DNA of 38,538 nt from a bacterium (lineage in GTDB: Bacteria > Chloroflexota > Anaerolineae > Caldilineales > Caldilineaceae), in contig WGMT01000106.1 in assembly GCA_016124945.1 (NCBI GenBank), positions 1 through 38,538 on the forward strand. Reading direction: 5' to 3'. Within the stretch, counting starts at the first letter, position 1; each line of letters starts with the position of its first letter. The notes beneath the pieces are model-generated. The model was not told where the DNA came from. It saw only the letters and a list, made by a program, of their open reading frames with translations, and made no database searches. Shown piece after piece: positions 22,497 to 31,702 of this stretch. The position numbers were made by a program, and so were the translations under genes.

Positions 22497-22934
22497 TTCC
22501 TCCGCCGTGAAAGTTAACACCGTCTCATACCGATGGCGTGTGTTGAAGAAGCCGTCACCGCTGCCCTTGGGATCGGTGCGGAAGACCACCACGGTGTAGG
22601 TCTTGCCTGCTTCAAGCGGCGGTGCGTCCCATATTTCTGAGCCTTCTGGCGGCACGCCGTAGACGACGGGCGATTGTAGTTCGTTGATAAAGCCGCCGCC
22701 CATACGCGCCATCCAAATCACACCGAAGCCGTCGCCGTTTTCGCTGCCTTCGTAGAAATTCACCTCGTAGGCGTTGTCCGGTGTCCACGAGACAGTGGGG
22801 CGCGGGCCGCTGCTCACTTTCACCACCGGCACTTCGCGTTTGTCGAAAAAGTGCATGCCGCACCCTCCTGTGATCAACAGTACCAGCACCGCCAGGACGA
22901 CGACGCGTATCCTTGAAAGCCGTTGTATGGACAC
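22494..22934 (-). CDS. small predicted lipoprotein
   Basis: A 146-residue secreted protein. Starting from GTG at 22934, where AGGAG lies 7 bases upstream, it begins MSIQRLSRIRVVVLAVLVLL followed by ITGGC, a signal peptide with a lipobox-like cysteine near residue 25. The remainder is a single beta-rich domain (KVSSGPRPTVSWTPDNAYEV, KTYTVVVFRTDPKG), similar to a fibronectin-like fold. Function is unknown. It is divergent from the PHP gene and upstream of the ADH gene. Confidence 0.7.
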   Translation of the reverse strand: MSIQRLSRIRVVVLAVLVLLITGGCGMHFFDKREVPVVKVSSGPRPTVSWTPDNAYEVNFYEGSENGDGFGVIWMARMGGGFINELQSPVVYGVPPEGSEIWDAPPLEAGKTYTVVVFRTDPKGSGDGFFNTRHRYETVLTFTAEE

Positions 22935-23019
22935 GATTTTCTCCTGAATGGGATGGGGATGACGGTTGGGCTTTGATTGTAACCAGAGGAGTCCAGGAAT
23001 GCAACCGGGTTCTGGGCAA

Positions 23020-23038
23020 GTCAGTGCCTGGCACTGAC
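23020..23038. promoter_or_regulatory. 9-bp perfect palindrome in the divergent lipoprotein/PHP gap
   Basis: gtcagtgcc-t-ggcactgac is a perfect palindrome with a 1-base centre, lying between divergent starts at 22934 and 23099. It could be an operator, or a copy of a common intergenic palindrome. Confidence 0.45.
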
Positions 23039-23098
23039 GGGTCGACGGTTCTAGGCTATCATAGAAGGACAACGCTATCCTATCGACAGGAGAAACCC

Positions 23099-24664
23099 AT
23101 GTCTACTTTTCAACTAACGTTAAAAAACCATTTCACCCCCACAGACAAAGCGCACAGCGACTACGCCTACGTCCCCTTCACCCTGCCCGCCCCGGCCACA
23201 CGGCTGCACATCCGCTACCGCTTCAGCGCTGAAATGTCTTCAGACGAAGTGAGCGGCGGCAATGTGGTCGACATCGGCCTCTTCGATCCCCGCGGCTACG
23301 ATTTCCCCGGCGGCGCGGGCTTCCGCGGTTGGAGCGGATCGGCGCGACGTGAGTTCTTCGTAGCATTGACCGATGCCACGCCCGGCTACACGCCGGGTCC
23401 ACTGCCCGCGGGCGAGTACAAGGTGATTTTGGGCCTCTATCGCGTGTGGGAAGAGGGCGTGGATGTGGAGATCGAGGTGACGGCGGAGATCAACCCCTCC
23501 CTAACCCTCCCCGTGTACGGGGAGGGGACTGTTGACGCCTCGCAACAAGATGCTTCGTCGACTACATCCCCACAACGTACTCACAATCTCAGCACGTCAA
23601 CAGTCCTTCCCCCGTTGCGGGGAAAGTTAGAGGGGGGGGAATCTGCCGCCGCCCCGTCAACAGTCCTCCCCCCGTTGCGGGGGGAGTTAGAGGGGGGTCT
23701 CTGGCTCCGCGGTGATCTCCAATCCCACACCGTCCACAGCGACGCACGGGGGACGCTGGAACAGTTGATCGCCAAAGCCCGCGCCCTCGATCTCGATTTC
23801 CTCGCCGTCACCGATCACAACACCGTGAGCCATCACCCCTTCCTGCCCGCCCTCGCCGATGAGGATCTGCTCCTGATCCGCGGCCAGGAGGTGACCACCT
23901 ACTACGGTCACATGAACGTGTGGCACACCAGCCGTTGGTGCGATTTCCGCAGCCGCAGCGACGCCGACATCGCCGCCATCATCGAACTGGCTCACAGCGA
24001 AGGCGCGCTCTGCTCCATCAACCACCCCAAACAGGGTGGCCCGGCCTGGGAATACACCACCGACCTGCCCGTAGACAGCATGGAAGTCTGGCAGGGTCCC
24101 TGGCCGCACCGCAACACTGAAAGCCTCGCCCTCTGGGATCGCCTCCTCGCCCAAGGACGCCGCCTGCCCGCCGTGGGCGGCAGCGACTACCACTGTCCCA
24201 GCGGCGAGGAGACCAATCCCCTGCGCTTAGGACAACCGACGACATGGGTGAAGATCCACGAGCGCAGCGTGGAGGCTGTCCTCGCTGCGATTGCCGCCGG
24301 TCGCGCCACCATCAGCGCCACCCCGCACGGGCCAAGGATTGAGTTATCGGCAACGGTTAACGGCAAAACCGTGGGGATGGGCGAAGTAATAGACGGACGA
24401 GATGATGGGATGATGAGGATGACGGTGGAAATCGTCGGTGGGCGGGGCAAGACGCTGCACCTGATCGTAGACGGTCACAGCCGCTTTCAGGCGCAGATTG
24501 AGGACGACGAAACCGTCATCGAAGCGGAAGTCAGCGTCCACCGCTACGTGCGCGCCGAACTCGTGGGGGACATGGCGCGAGAGGCTTTGCCCTCCACTGC
24601 GCCGGGGGATCTGGATCTGCGCAATTGGCGGTGGGCGTTGTCGAATCCGATTTATGTGGCATAG
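23099..24664 (+). CDS. PHP-domain / CehA-McbA-like metallohydrolase
   Basis: A 521-residue two-domain protein. Residues 1-133 form a beta-sandwich of unknown fold. Residues 203 to the end form a PHP domain: HTVHSD (H210, H213), AVTDHNT, GQEVTTYYGHMNVW, NHPKQGGPAW and GGSDYHCPS, a full set of metal ligands. These hydrolase domains cleave phosphate or aryl esters. The ATG at 23099 follows AGGAG at 23088-23092. Residues 134-201 are low-complexity and include STVLPPLRGKLEGG and STVLPPLRGELEGG 20 residues apart, encoded by repeats that are usually intergenic. The family name is moderately certain, the substrate unknown. Confidence 0.82.
   Translation: MSTFQLTLKNHFTPTDKAHSDYAYVPFTLPAPATRLHIRYRFSAEMSSDEVSGGNVVDIGLFDPRGYDFPGGAGFRGWSGSARREFFVALTDATPGYTPGPLPAGEYKVILGLYRVWEEGVDVEIEVTAEINPSLTLPVYGEGTVDASQQDASSTTSPQRTHNLSTSTVLPPLRGKLEGGESAAAPSTVLPPLRGELEGGLWLRGDLQSHTVHSDARGTLEQLIAKARALDLDFLAVTDHNTVSHHPFLPALADEDLLLIRGQEVTTYYGHMNVWHTSRWCDFRSRSDADIAAIIELAHSEGALCSINHPKQGGPAWEYTTDLPVDSMEVWQGPWPHRNTESLALWDRLLAQGRRLPAVGGSDYHCPSGEETNPLRLGQPTTWVKIHERSVEAVLAAIAAGRATISATPHGPRIELSATVNGKTVGMGEVIDGRDDGMMRMTVEIVGGRGKTLHLIVDGHSRFQAQIEDDETVIEAEVSVHRYVRAELVGDMAREALPSTAPGDLDLRNWRWALSNPIYVA
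23491..23697 (+). repeat. intergenic-type palindromic repeat inside the PHP gene
   Basis: A cctccccgt/acggggagg hairpin unit (around 23507-23526) is followed by ggactgttgac (23526-23536). The complement gtcaacagtcc then occurs twice (23596-23606 and 23656-23666), each followed by a tccccccgttgcggggg-type stretch, with a 60-base period. The two 42-base copies are nearly identical. The units stay in frame with the PHP gene (no stop), giving the interdomain linker. Confidence 0.8.
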
Positions 24665-24682
24665 AATAGCAGTTTCTTTGTG

Positions 24683-24720
24683 CTATCTGTGTTCTCTGTG
24701 TTCTCTGTGTTCTCTGTGGT
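24683..24720 (+). repeat. ttctctgtg iterated motif
   Basis: Four near-identical 9-bp units (tctctgtgt) run from 24683 to 24720, between the PHP stop and the HigA gene. No gene or terminator is otherwise visible in 24665-24774. Confidence 0.75.
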
Positions 24721-24774
24721 AGAAATCATTTGTGCAGTCAGTTATTTCGCAAACTATCACCGAAGGAAGTCGAT

Positions 24775-25074
24775 ATGACCGAAGAAAAGACACCGCCCGT
24801 CTACCCAGGCGAAATCCTGCTGGAAGACTTTATGAAGCCGCTGGGCATCACACAGTACCGGCTGGCGAAGGAACTGCATGTCTACCCTCGGCGTGTCAAC
24901 GAGATTGTGCACGGCAAACGCGCCATCACCGCGGACACAGCCCTGCGCCTCGCCCGCTTTCTGGGGACGTCCCCCGAGGTGTGGATGAACCTTCAAGCAC
25001 ACTATGATCTGGAAGTCGCCCGCGACGCAGTCGAACTGAAAATTCGTGAGGAAGTCACACCGTACCGAATTTAG
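24775..25074 (+). CDS. higA: HigA-like addiction-module antitoxin without a neighbouring toxin
   Basis: A 99-residue HTH protein of the HigA/VapI family. PGEILLEDFMKPLGITQYRL and LAKELHVYPRRVNEIVHGKR form the HTH, followed by LRLARFLGTSPEVWMNLQAH. The ATG at 24775 has AAGGA upstream. A HigB/RelE-like toxin is normally encoded immediately upstream, but the 110 upstream bases hold only the ttctctgtg repeat. It may be an orphan regulator or a degenerate module. Confidence 0.85.
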   Translation: MTEEKTPPVYPGEILLEDFMKPLGITQYRLAKELHVYPRRVNEIVHGKRAITADTALRLARFLGTSPEVWMNLQAHYDLEVARDAVELKIREEVTPYRI

Positions 25075-25102
25075 AGATTAGATCTCTCATGCCCAGGATC
25101 AA

Positions 25103-25157
25103 AAATTTCCTAATCGCCTAATCTCAGATTGACCGAGATTAGGCGATTAGGAAATTT
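25103..25157. terminator. 23-bp perfect hairpin between HigA and the permease
   Basis: Bases 25103-25125 and 25135-25157 are perfect complements with a 9-base loop; the arm contains cctaatcgcctaatctc. It lies between convergent genes, followed by a gattggtgactggtgattgg repeat (25173-25207) that runs into the stop of the minus-strand permease. Confidence 0.85.
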
Positions 25158-25203
25158 CAGAATCTCAACTCGTTCCCCCCAATCACCAGTCACCAATCCC
25201 TAA

Positions 25204-26085
25204 TCACCCCTCTCTCAACCGCGGATTGCTCACCTCATCGAACCCAATGTGCACAAGGTAGAGCGAGAGGAAGAGCACCATCAGCGTGATCACCGGCGTG
25301 ATCCACCACCACCACAGGTTTTGGAAGATGGCGCTGTAGTTGAGCGCCCAGTAGATCATCATGCCCAGCGTCATTTCGCGCTGCGGCCCCAGCCCCAGGA
25401 TCGACAACCCCGACTCGGCCAGCACCGCGGCAATGAAAGCGTTGACAAAGTTCGCACCCAACCATTGGATCATGTGCGGCATCAACTCGCGGAAAATGAT
25501 CTCCAGGCCGCCCATGCCCGAAAGGCGCGCCACCTGCACAAAGCCGCGCTCCTTCAAACTCAGCACCTGGGCGCGCACCTGCCGCGCAGGGGACGGCCAC
25601 GCGAACGCCCCAATGATCAGCGCCATCGTCGTCACGTCGACCCCGCGCACCAGCGCCGCAATCAAGATGAGGAAGAGCAACGACGGCACCGAGAGGAAGA
25701 CGTCGATCAGCACCCGCAAGATCGCATCCACCCAACGCCCAAAGTAACCGCTGACAAAGCCAATCAACGCGCCGATGACGGTACCCACTGTGGCCGCCAG
25801 CAACCCTACCTGCACCGAATTGGGGATCGCCTCGGTCAACTGGATCGCCACACTCTGGCCTAAGGACGTCGTTCCCAGCATCGCTTCAGCGCCGGGCGGC
25901 AGACGCACGGGGAAGCTGCCGGAACGGCGCAATGTGGGGTCAATGAAGAGGCTGGAGATGAAGGCGAGCAGCACCAGCGTCAGAAAAATCACGCTGCCGC
26001 TGGAAAACTTGGGATTGCGCAGCAGCTCCCAGAAAACGCCCTGCCGGCTTTCGCCAACCTGCTCAGATACTGGAACAACGGCCAT
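25204..26085 (-). CDS. dppC: peptide/nickel-type ABC permease, DppC-like
   Basis: A 293-residue inner-membrane permease of the DppC/OppC type with an N-terminal cytoplasmic tail, the initial membrane helix (VIFLTLVLLAFISSLFIDP) and several more helices (LLAATVGTVIGALIGFVSGY, MIYWALNYSAIFQNLWW). The EAA-loop region carries RLSGMGGLEIIFRELMPH. The ATG at 26085 follows the DppB stop by a few bases with GGGGAG overlapping the end of DppB. Together they form the heterodimeric channel. Confidence 0.93.
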   Translation of the reverse strand: MAVVPVSEQVGESRQGVFWELLRNPKFSSGSVIFLTLVLLAFISSLFIDPTLRRSGSFPVRLPPGAEAMLGTTSLGQSVAIQLTEAIPNSVQVGLLAATVGTVIGALIGFVSGYFGRWVDAILRVLIDVFLSVPSLLFLILIAALVRGVDVTTMALIIGAFAWPSPARQVRAQVLSLKERGFVQVARLSGMGGLEIIFRELMPHMIQWLGANFVNAFIAAVLAESGLSILGLGPQREMTLGMMIYWALNYSAIFQNLWWWWITPVITLMVLFLSLYLVHIGFDEVSNPRLREG

Positions 26086-26088
26086 GAG

Positions 26089-27105
26089 CTAGCTCCCCTG
26101 CGTGCCTTCAAAACGAATACGCGGATCAATAATTGGGTACATAATGTCAATTAAGAAATTCGCCACCGCCACCGAGATGATGATCATCAACACGCCGCCC
26201 TGGATCAGCGGATAATCCAGGCTGCTGATGGCGTTGTAAATGCGGTAGCCGATGCCGGGGTAGGCGAAGATCACCTCCGTGATCAGCGCGCCGCCCACAA
26301 TGTGTCCCAGCGAAATGGCCAGCCCTGTGGCCTGTGGCAACAGCGCATTGCGGAAGGCGTAACCCCACAAAATGCGCCGTTCGCCGATCCCCATCGCCTC
26401 GGCGTTGAGGATGTAGTCTTCGCCCTTGAGCTGGATGATCAAACTGCGCATGCTGAGGAACCACCAGCCCAGCGACACCAGCAGAATGCTCAACGCCGGC
26501 AATGTGGCATGGTGCAACACGTCGAGGATGAAGGCGAGGTTCCAGCCGGGGCGCATGTTGACGGAGTACGCCCCCGACAGCGGGAAGATCGGCCACAAGA
26601 AGGCGAAGACGAAGACGAGAATCAGCGCCAAAATATAGTACGGCGTCGTGTAGAGGACCAGCGCCACCGGCACCAGCGCCCGCCAGCCGCCGGCCTTACG
26701 CCCGCGCCAGCCCACCACCGCGCCGATCACCGATCCCAGCACCCAACTTAGGAGTGTGGTCAAGGTGAGCAGGCCGATGGTCCACGGCAGCGCCGAAAAC
26801 AACATGGTCGACACTTCCGCTGGGAAGTTGCTAATCGAAAAGCCCAGGTTGCCCTGTAACAGCTCACGCCAGAAGCTAATGTATTGATCCCAAAGTGGGC
26901 GATCCAGGCCGAAGCGTTCGCGATATTCGGCCACCATTTCCGGCGCGTTGACACTGCCGCCTACCGCTGCCATATTGGCAAAGATCGCGCCCAGCGGGTC
27001 CCCAGGCACCATGCGCGGCACAAAGAAGACGACCGTCATCGAAATGAAGACAGTCGCCGCCAGGATGATGAAGCGTTGACTGATGTAGCGAAGATATGCA
27101 TTCAT
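26089..27105 (-). CDS. dppB: peptide/nickel-type ABC permease, DppB-like
   Basis: A 338-residue inner-membrane permease of the DppB/OppB type. It starts MNAYLRYISQRFIILAATVF with the first helix, has the typical long periplasmic loop with the FVPRMVPGDP motif, and carries the EAA region AMGIGERRILWGYAFRNALL. The C-terminus has GGALITEVIFAYPGIGYRIY. The start has no obvious ribosome site. It is followed by DppC; a 213-base gap separates it from the substrate-binding protein, filled by nested palindromes (27117-27311). Confidence 0.93.
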   Translation of the reverse strand: MNAYLRYISQRFIILAATVFISMTVVFFVPRMVPGDPLGAIFANMAAVGGSVNAPEMVAEYRERFGLDRPLWDQYISFWRELLQGNLGFSISNFPAEVSTMLFSALPWTIGLLTLTTLLSWVLGSVIGAVVGWRGRKAGGWRALVPVALVLYTTPYYILALILVFVFAFLWPIFPLSGAYSVNMRPGWNLAFILDVLHHATLPALSILLVSLGWWFLSMRSLIIQLKGEDYILNAEAMGIGERRILWGYAFRNALLPQATGLAISLGHIVGGALITEVIFAYPGIGYRIYNAISSLDYPLIQGGVLMIIISVAVANFLIDIMYPIIDPRIRFEGTQGS

Positions 27106-27116
27106 GGCTGTCGTTT

Positions 27117-27311
27117 CGTGATTCGTGATCCGTGATTCGTGATTCGTGATCCGTGGGAGGAGTTTCGGGTCTGTTTTGCTTGGAACGTTTCCGGTTTAAG
27201 CGTAGTGCGTACTTTGAAACGGACTACGCACTACGCACTATCCTTTTACCAAAGAACTTCCAGGCTTACAGCACAGATACTCTACCCACGCAACACGCAT
27301 CACGAATCACG
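27117..27311. repeat. nested cgtgatt and gtgcgta palindromes
   Basis: Bases 27117-27155 iterate cgtgatt/cgtgatc about six times, and 27117-27129 pairs with 27299-27311. Inside, 27201-27211 (cgtagtgcgta) pairs with 27225-27235, and the same gtgcgta unit is used at 13576-13694. The stretch lies between dppB and the substrate-binding gene and contains no gene. The two units are also found in other elements, so palindromes may nest. Confidence 0.8.
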
Positions 27312-27318
27312 TTAAGTT

Positions 27319-29151
27319 CTACTGCCCCGCGGGCTGAATCCCCGGCACCCATTCACCGGTAGCTGGTGATTCGTAGCCGGTGAGGAGCAGGTTCATCGTG
27401 GCCCACCAGTTGACGGGCATCATCCACGGATTATCGGCGGACGGCCAGCCTTGCCAGTAGGTGTAGTTGAAGGGAACCAGCGCCGGGGCCTGCGTCAACG
27501 GGGTGACGGGCAGGTCGGCATACCAGATTTCCATCGCCTGGGTGTAGAGGCCAATCAACTCGGCTTCGTCGGCGTTGCGGCCCAGGGCCAACAGCATCTC
27601 GTCGACGACGGCATCGTACTCAGGGTTGTTGTAGCGGAAGGAATTGCGTTCGTACCACGGGGCCGATTCACCCAGCGGTTCGAAGAACTTGCTGTGGAAG
27701 AGTTCCAGGTTCTCGTAGATCGTGCCGGGGCAGAAGGCCTGCGGTGCGTAGAGATCCCAGTTGCCTTCCAGCAACGCTGTGTTGTTCACACTACCGGCCA
27801 GGGGCTGCAACTGCACAGCGATGCCGCCGATTTCCAACTGGTCGGCCAACACCTGGGTGACGCGCATGTTTTCTGACGAATCGGAGTTGGTGAGCAACAC
27901 CGGCTCCAGCCGTTCGCCGTCACGCGTCCAGAAGCCGTCGCCGTCCTTGCTGAAGCCGGCTTCGGTGAAGAGTGCCTCGGCGCGGGCCGGATCGTAATCC
28001 ACATTGGCGATGACATCGCTAATGGCGTCGAAGTAGGGCTGCAGGCCGGAGTAGGCAGGCCAGATGTGATCGGCGGTGGCAGTAGCGCCTTCGTAGGCCA
28101 GGGCCACAATCTGATCACGGTCGATCAGGCTGGAGATGGCCTGGCGCACCAGTGGTTCATCGTAGGGCGGCGTGGCGTTCTGGAACATCAACGCACGTGG
28201 GCAAGGATCGTACCAGGCATAGGGGGCATCGGCCAGCCATGCCTGCACTTCGGCGTTGCGATTCTTCACCGAGGTGAACGCGCCGGGGGAGAGGATACCG
28301 ATGGCCGGTGTGTCGATTTCGTTGGCCGACAGCGCCAGGGCTACGCTCGTCTCGGGGCCGACGTGCATGAAGTTGACGATGCGTGGTGCAGGCGTCACAC
28401 CGAACACCTCGGTGCCCCACCAATCATCACGGCGCTCGTAGGTAAAGGCTGATTCGGTGGCGTTCTCCAAGACGTAGGGACCGGTGCCGATGGGCGGATC
28501 GTTCTTGTAGGCCACCGGATCTTCGACGCTGTTCCAGATGTGCTCTGGCTGAATCGTGACACCACTCCACACCGGCACGGCAGGGAATGCCTCACGTACC
28601 AGGTGCAGGCGAGGATTGGCCTCAGTCAGGTTGAATTGCACGGTGTAGTCGTCGATCTTCTCTACCGATTCTACTGCCTTGTTGGCTTCCGACGCCCAGA
28701 CCATGCCGGGGTTGTTCTTCAGCATCTCGTAGGTGAAGACGATATCGTCGGCGTTGAAGTCTTCGCCGTCGCTCCACTTGACGCCTTCACGTAGCGTGAC
28801 GGTGATGCCGGTGAAGTCGTCGTTGTACTCATAGCCGGTGGCCAGCCACGGAATGTAGTCGCCGGTCTCCAGGTTGAGGTAGAAGAGATACTCGTGCACC
28901 ATCGCACCCAGACCGGTGCGAGAGCGGTCGAAGCCGGGGGTGTAGATGTTGAAGCTCGTCGGGTCCGCGAAAGGACGCGATATTGCGATGTTCAACGTCT
29001 GCGCACGTTCCGAATCGGCAGGCGAGGTCATGCTGCCTTGTTGGTCACCCGGTACAGGGACGGGCACCGGCTGCGTCTGACAGGCGACGGTGAAGATCAT
29101 CACCGTAAACAGCAGCAGCGAAATCAATGTTTTGCGGTTGAAAATTGTCAT
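27319..29151 (-). CDS. peptide/nickel-type ABC substrate-binding lipoprotein
   Basis: A 610-residue family 5 solute-binding protein. It begins MTIFNRKTLISLLLFTVMIF-TVACQ with a signal peptide and lipobox Cys at 24, then a Pro/Gln-rich linker. The body shows typical SBP_bac_5 text: NFMHVGPETSVALALSANEI, VTLREGVKWSDGEDF (early) and IDRDQIVALAYEGATA. The ATG at 29151 follows AAGGAGA. Length is standard. The lipoprotein would capture peptide, oligosaccharide or another ligand for the permeases; the ligand is unknown. It lies between the ATPase genes and the permeases. Confidence 0.92.
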   Translation of the reverse strand: MTIFNRKTLISLLLFTVMIFTVACQTQPVPVPVPGDQQGSMTSPADSERAQTLNIAISRPFADPTSFNIYTPGFDRSRTGLGAMVHEYLFYLNLETGDYIPWLATGYEYNDDFTGITVTLREGVKWSDGEDFNADDIVFTYEMLKNNPGMVWASEANKAVESVEKIDDYTVQFNLTEANPRLHLVREAFPAVPVWSGVTIQPEHIWNSVEDPVAYKNDPPIGTGPYVLENATESAFTYERRDDWWGTEVFGVTPAPRIVNFMHVGPETSVALALSANEIDTPAIGILSPGAFTSVKNRNAEVQAWLADAPYAWYDPCPRALMFQNATPPYDEPLVRQAISSLIDRDQIVALAYEGATATADHIWPAYSGLQPYFDAISDVIANVDYDPARAEALFTEAGFSKDGDGFWTRDGERLEPVLLTNSDSSENMRVTQVLADQLEIGGIAVQLQPLAGSVNNTALLEGNWDLYAPQAFCPGTIYENLELFHSKFFEPLGESAPWYERNSFRYNNPEYDAVVDEMLLALGRNADEAELIGLYTQAMEIWYADLPVTPLTQAPALVPFNYTYWQGWPSADNPWMMPVNWWATMNLLLTGYESPATGEWVPGIQPAGQ

Positions 29152-29346
29152 TCGTGCATTTCTCCTTGTGGATGATTGATGATTGGCGATTGATGGCCGG
29201 CGCGTGGGATGTTGTGGCGTAGTTGCATCCCTGGCACCAATCCAAATCACCATTCAGTGATCGATGAAGGTCAGGAGCAAAGATGGTTTGTGCTGTCGGC
29301 AACACCTCCTTTCAACAAGATGCGAAGTGGATGGTGCAAATTGCGA

Positions 29347-30396
29347 TTAAGGCTGCACCGCAGGGGTCGCCGTACCCGATGTGCGGACCAGCAACTGGTC
29401 CATCTCGTCGAAGCTGAGTGTGGGCGCGTCCTGGTGCAGATAGCAGGTTGCGGCGCGGTGTTCGTCCATGCGGAAGAAGGGCGGCGCTTTCTGGAGGCAA
29501 GGCTCAAAGGCATGTGGGCAACGATTGGCAAAAGGACAGCCCTGGTTCGGGTCGGCTTTCAGCGCAAGCGCCGAAGGTGCAGGCTCCTCCTGCCAGAGAC
29601 GGTCGGGATCGGGCCGCGGAATCGAGCCCACCAGCAGTTGGGTGTAGGGATGTTTGGGATCTTTCACTACCTTGCGTACGTCGCCCGCTTCGGCCACATA
29701 ACCGCGGTAAAGGACGATGATATCGTCGCAGATCTGGAAAGCAGTGGTGAGATCGTGGGTGATGTAGATCAGCGAAATGCCGAAGTCGTCGCGCAACTGG
29801 CGCAGATTCGTGAGCACCTGCGCTCGCAACGAGGCGTCGATCATCGACACCGGCTCGTCAGCGATGATCAGCTTGGGGTTGAGCAGCAACGCCCGCGCCA
29901 CCATCACACGCTGGCGCTGTCCACCGCTGAGTTGGTGGGGGAAGCGGCCCAGCGTCTCGTCGGGGCGCAGCCCCACGGCGTTGAGCACTTCTTCCATGCG
30001 TTTGCGCATCGCCTGGCGTGAATCGGCCAGCTTGAACTTCTGGATCGGCACTTCGAGCATGTGATCCACACGGTAAAACGAGTTGAACGACTCAAACGGA
30101 TCCTGGAAGACGGCCTGCACCTCGCGGCGGAAGTTAAGACGTTCGCCACCACTCAGGCGACTCAGATCATCGCCGCGGTATTCCACTACCCCGCGTGTGG
30201 GTGTTTCCAGTCCTAACAGCAGACGGGCCATGGTGCTCTTGCCGCTGCCGCTTTCGCCCACCACACCGGTGATCGATGGCTTGTCGGTGTCGACGCGGAA
30301 CGAGAAATTGCGCAACGCCGCCGTCTGGGTGCGGTGGATAAAGCCGCCACTCCCAAAGATTTTGGTCACGCTCTTGGCTTCGAGTAACGTTGTCAT
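29347..30396 (-). CDS. dppF: peptide/nickel-type ABC ATPase, DppF-like
   Basis: A 349-residue ABC ATPase. GVVGESGSGKSTMARLL is Walker A, LSGGQRQRVMVARAL the signature, LIIADEPVS Walker B. The C-terminal oligopeptide/dipeptide extension has GCPFANRCPHAFEPCLQKAP with its conserved Cys set. The ATG at 30396 overlaps the stop of DppD by 4 bases (30393-30396), so the pair is coupled. The gap from 29152 to 29346 before the substrate-binding gene holds a gattgatgattgg iteration and no gene. Confidence 0.93.
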   Translation of the reverse strand: MTTLLEAKSVTKIFGSGGFIHRTQTAALRNFSFRVDTDKPSITGVVGESGSGKSTMARLLLGLETPTRGVVEYRGDDLSRLSGGERLNFRREVQAVFQDPFESFNSFYRVDHMLEVPIQKFKLADSRQAMRKRMEEVLNAVGLRPDETLGRFPHQLSGGQRQRVMVARALLLNPKLIIADEPVSMIDASLRAQVLTNLRQLRDDFGISLIYITHDLTTAFQICDDIIVLYRGYVAEAGDVRKVVKDPKHPYTQLLVGSIPRPDPDRLWQEEPAPSALALKADPNQGCPFANRCPHAFEPCLQKAPPFFRMDEHRAATCYLHQDAPTLSFDEMDQLLVRTSGTATPAVQP

Positions 30397-31406
30397 GAGC
30401 GAGCCTCTTTCAACGGCGTCAGCGGTGACTCCATGCCGGAGGAATCCGCCTCGTCGTGAAGGTGACAGGCGGCCCACTGATTCGGTGCAACCTGCCTGTA
30501 AACCGGCTCAATGTCGATGCACCGATCCATGACGTAAGGACAACGTGGGTGGAAGACACATCCGCGCGGGCGTTCGGCGGCGGAGGGAGGCGATCCGAAG
30601 CCGCCGACCAGCGTCTCTTTTTCTTCCAACGAAGGCAAACTTTCCATGAGCAAACGTGTGTACGGGTGCTCGGGCTTACGGAAGATCTGGCGCACGGGTC
30701 CTTGTTCCACCAATTTCCCCGCGTACAAAACCCCGATCCTGTCCGCAAATTGCGCCATCAGCCCCATGTCGTGGCCAATGAGGATAACGGCTGCGCCCAA
30801 CTCTTCCTGCACCTGGCGCAACGTCTGCATCACCTGGCGCTGCACCACCACGTCCAATGCGCTGGTGGGTTCGTCGGCAATAATCAGGCTGGGGCGCAAG
30901 CTGATGGCGAAGGCGATGCAGACACGCTGCTTCATGCCGCCGCTTAGTTCGTGGGGATACATGTCGGCCACTTCACGCTTCAGCCCGACACGGGTGAGGA
31001 GATCGGCCAGGTGTTCGCGCGCCTGATCCTTCGACAGGTTCATGCCGTGGCTGTTGAGACCATCAGCGAACTGCTGGCGAATGCGGATCACAGGGTTGAG
31101 CGAGTTCATGGCCCCCTGCGTCACCATTGCCACAGACGAAAGCCGCCGCCGGCGCATCTCGGCGTCGGAGAGCGTCAACAGATTTTCGCCGTCTAGCAAA
31201 ACTTCGCCCGACTTCACCTCACCCGGTGCGCGCAACAGCCGCATAATCGCCAGCGCAATCGTCGACTTACCCGATCCCGACTCGCCGATTAGCCCAAAAC
31301 GCTCACCGGCGTTGAGCGAAAAACTCACGTCGTCCACCGCCTTGACCACGGCGCGGGGCGTGTTGAAGTAGACGCGTAAATCGTTTACCTGCAAAACTGG
31401 TGTCAT
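30393..31406 (-). CDS. dppD: peptide/nickel-type ABC ATPase, DppD-like
   Basis: A 337-residue ABC ATPase, partner of the DppF-like protein. GLIGESGSGKSTIALAIMRL is Walker A, LSGGMKQRVCIAFAI the signature, LIIADEPTSALDVVVQ Walker B. GCVFHPRCPYVMDRCIDIEP is the C-terminal Cys-containing extension. The ATG at 31406 is preferred; a TTG at 31418 would add four residues. It is the first gene of the transporter operon, with the order ATPase, ATPase, SBP, permease, permease. The 392-base upstream stretch carries the XDH-side terminator and an AT-rich likely promoter. Confidence 0.93.
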   Translation of the reverse strand: MTPVLQVNDLRVYFNTPRAVVKAVDDVSFSLNAGERFGLIGESGSGKSTIALAIMRLLRAPGEVKSGEVLLDGENLLTLSDAEMRRRRLSSVAMVTQGAMNSLNPVIRIRQQFADGLNSHGMNLSKDQAREHLADLLTRVGLKREVADMYPHELSGGMKQRVCIAFAISLRPSLIIADEPTSALDVVVQRQVMQTLRQVQEELGAAVILIGHDMGLMAQFADRIGVLYAGKLVEQGPVRQIFRKPEHPYTRLLMESLPSLEEKETLVGGFGSPPSAAERPRGCVFHPRCPYVMDRCIDIEPVYRQVAPNQWAACHLHDEADSSGMESPLTPLKEARS

Positions 31407-31702
31407 GTTGGATGCCAATCAGGAACAAGGACGATTGTCTCGTTCAGGGGTAGGGATAGATGAACGTGTGAATTGTCTGTGACAAATGCTAACAACAAAT
31501 CAATATGATGTTACTCATTTGTTAACATTTCACTCGCACAGATCGCGGAGCGTAAATGTCATCTACTGCCTGTCACTGCTGCGATTGCATCAGGACCGCT
31601 ACGAATGGGTATGGGGTTGTAGCTTGACTTAATTGTCTATGAAGCGGTGGGGTTTGTCAAGGAAGTGGGGAATTGGTAACTGGAGGTGTTCGGAGAGTGG
31701 CT

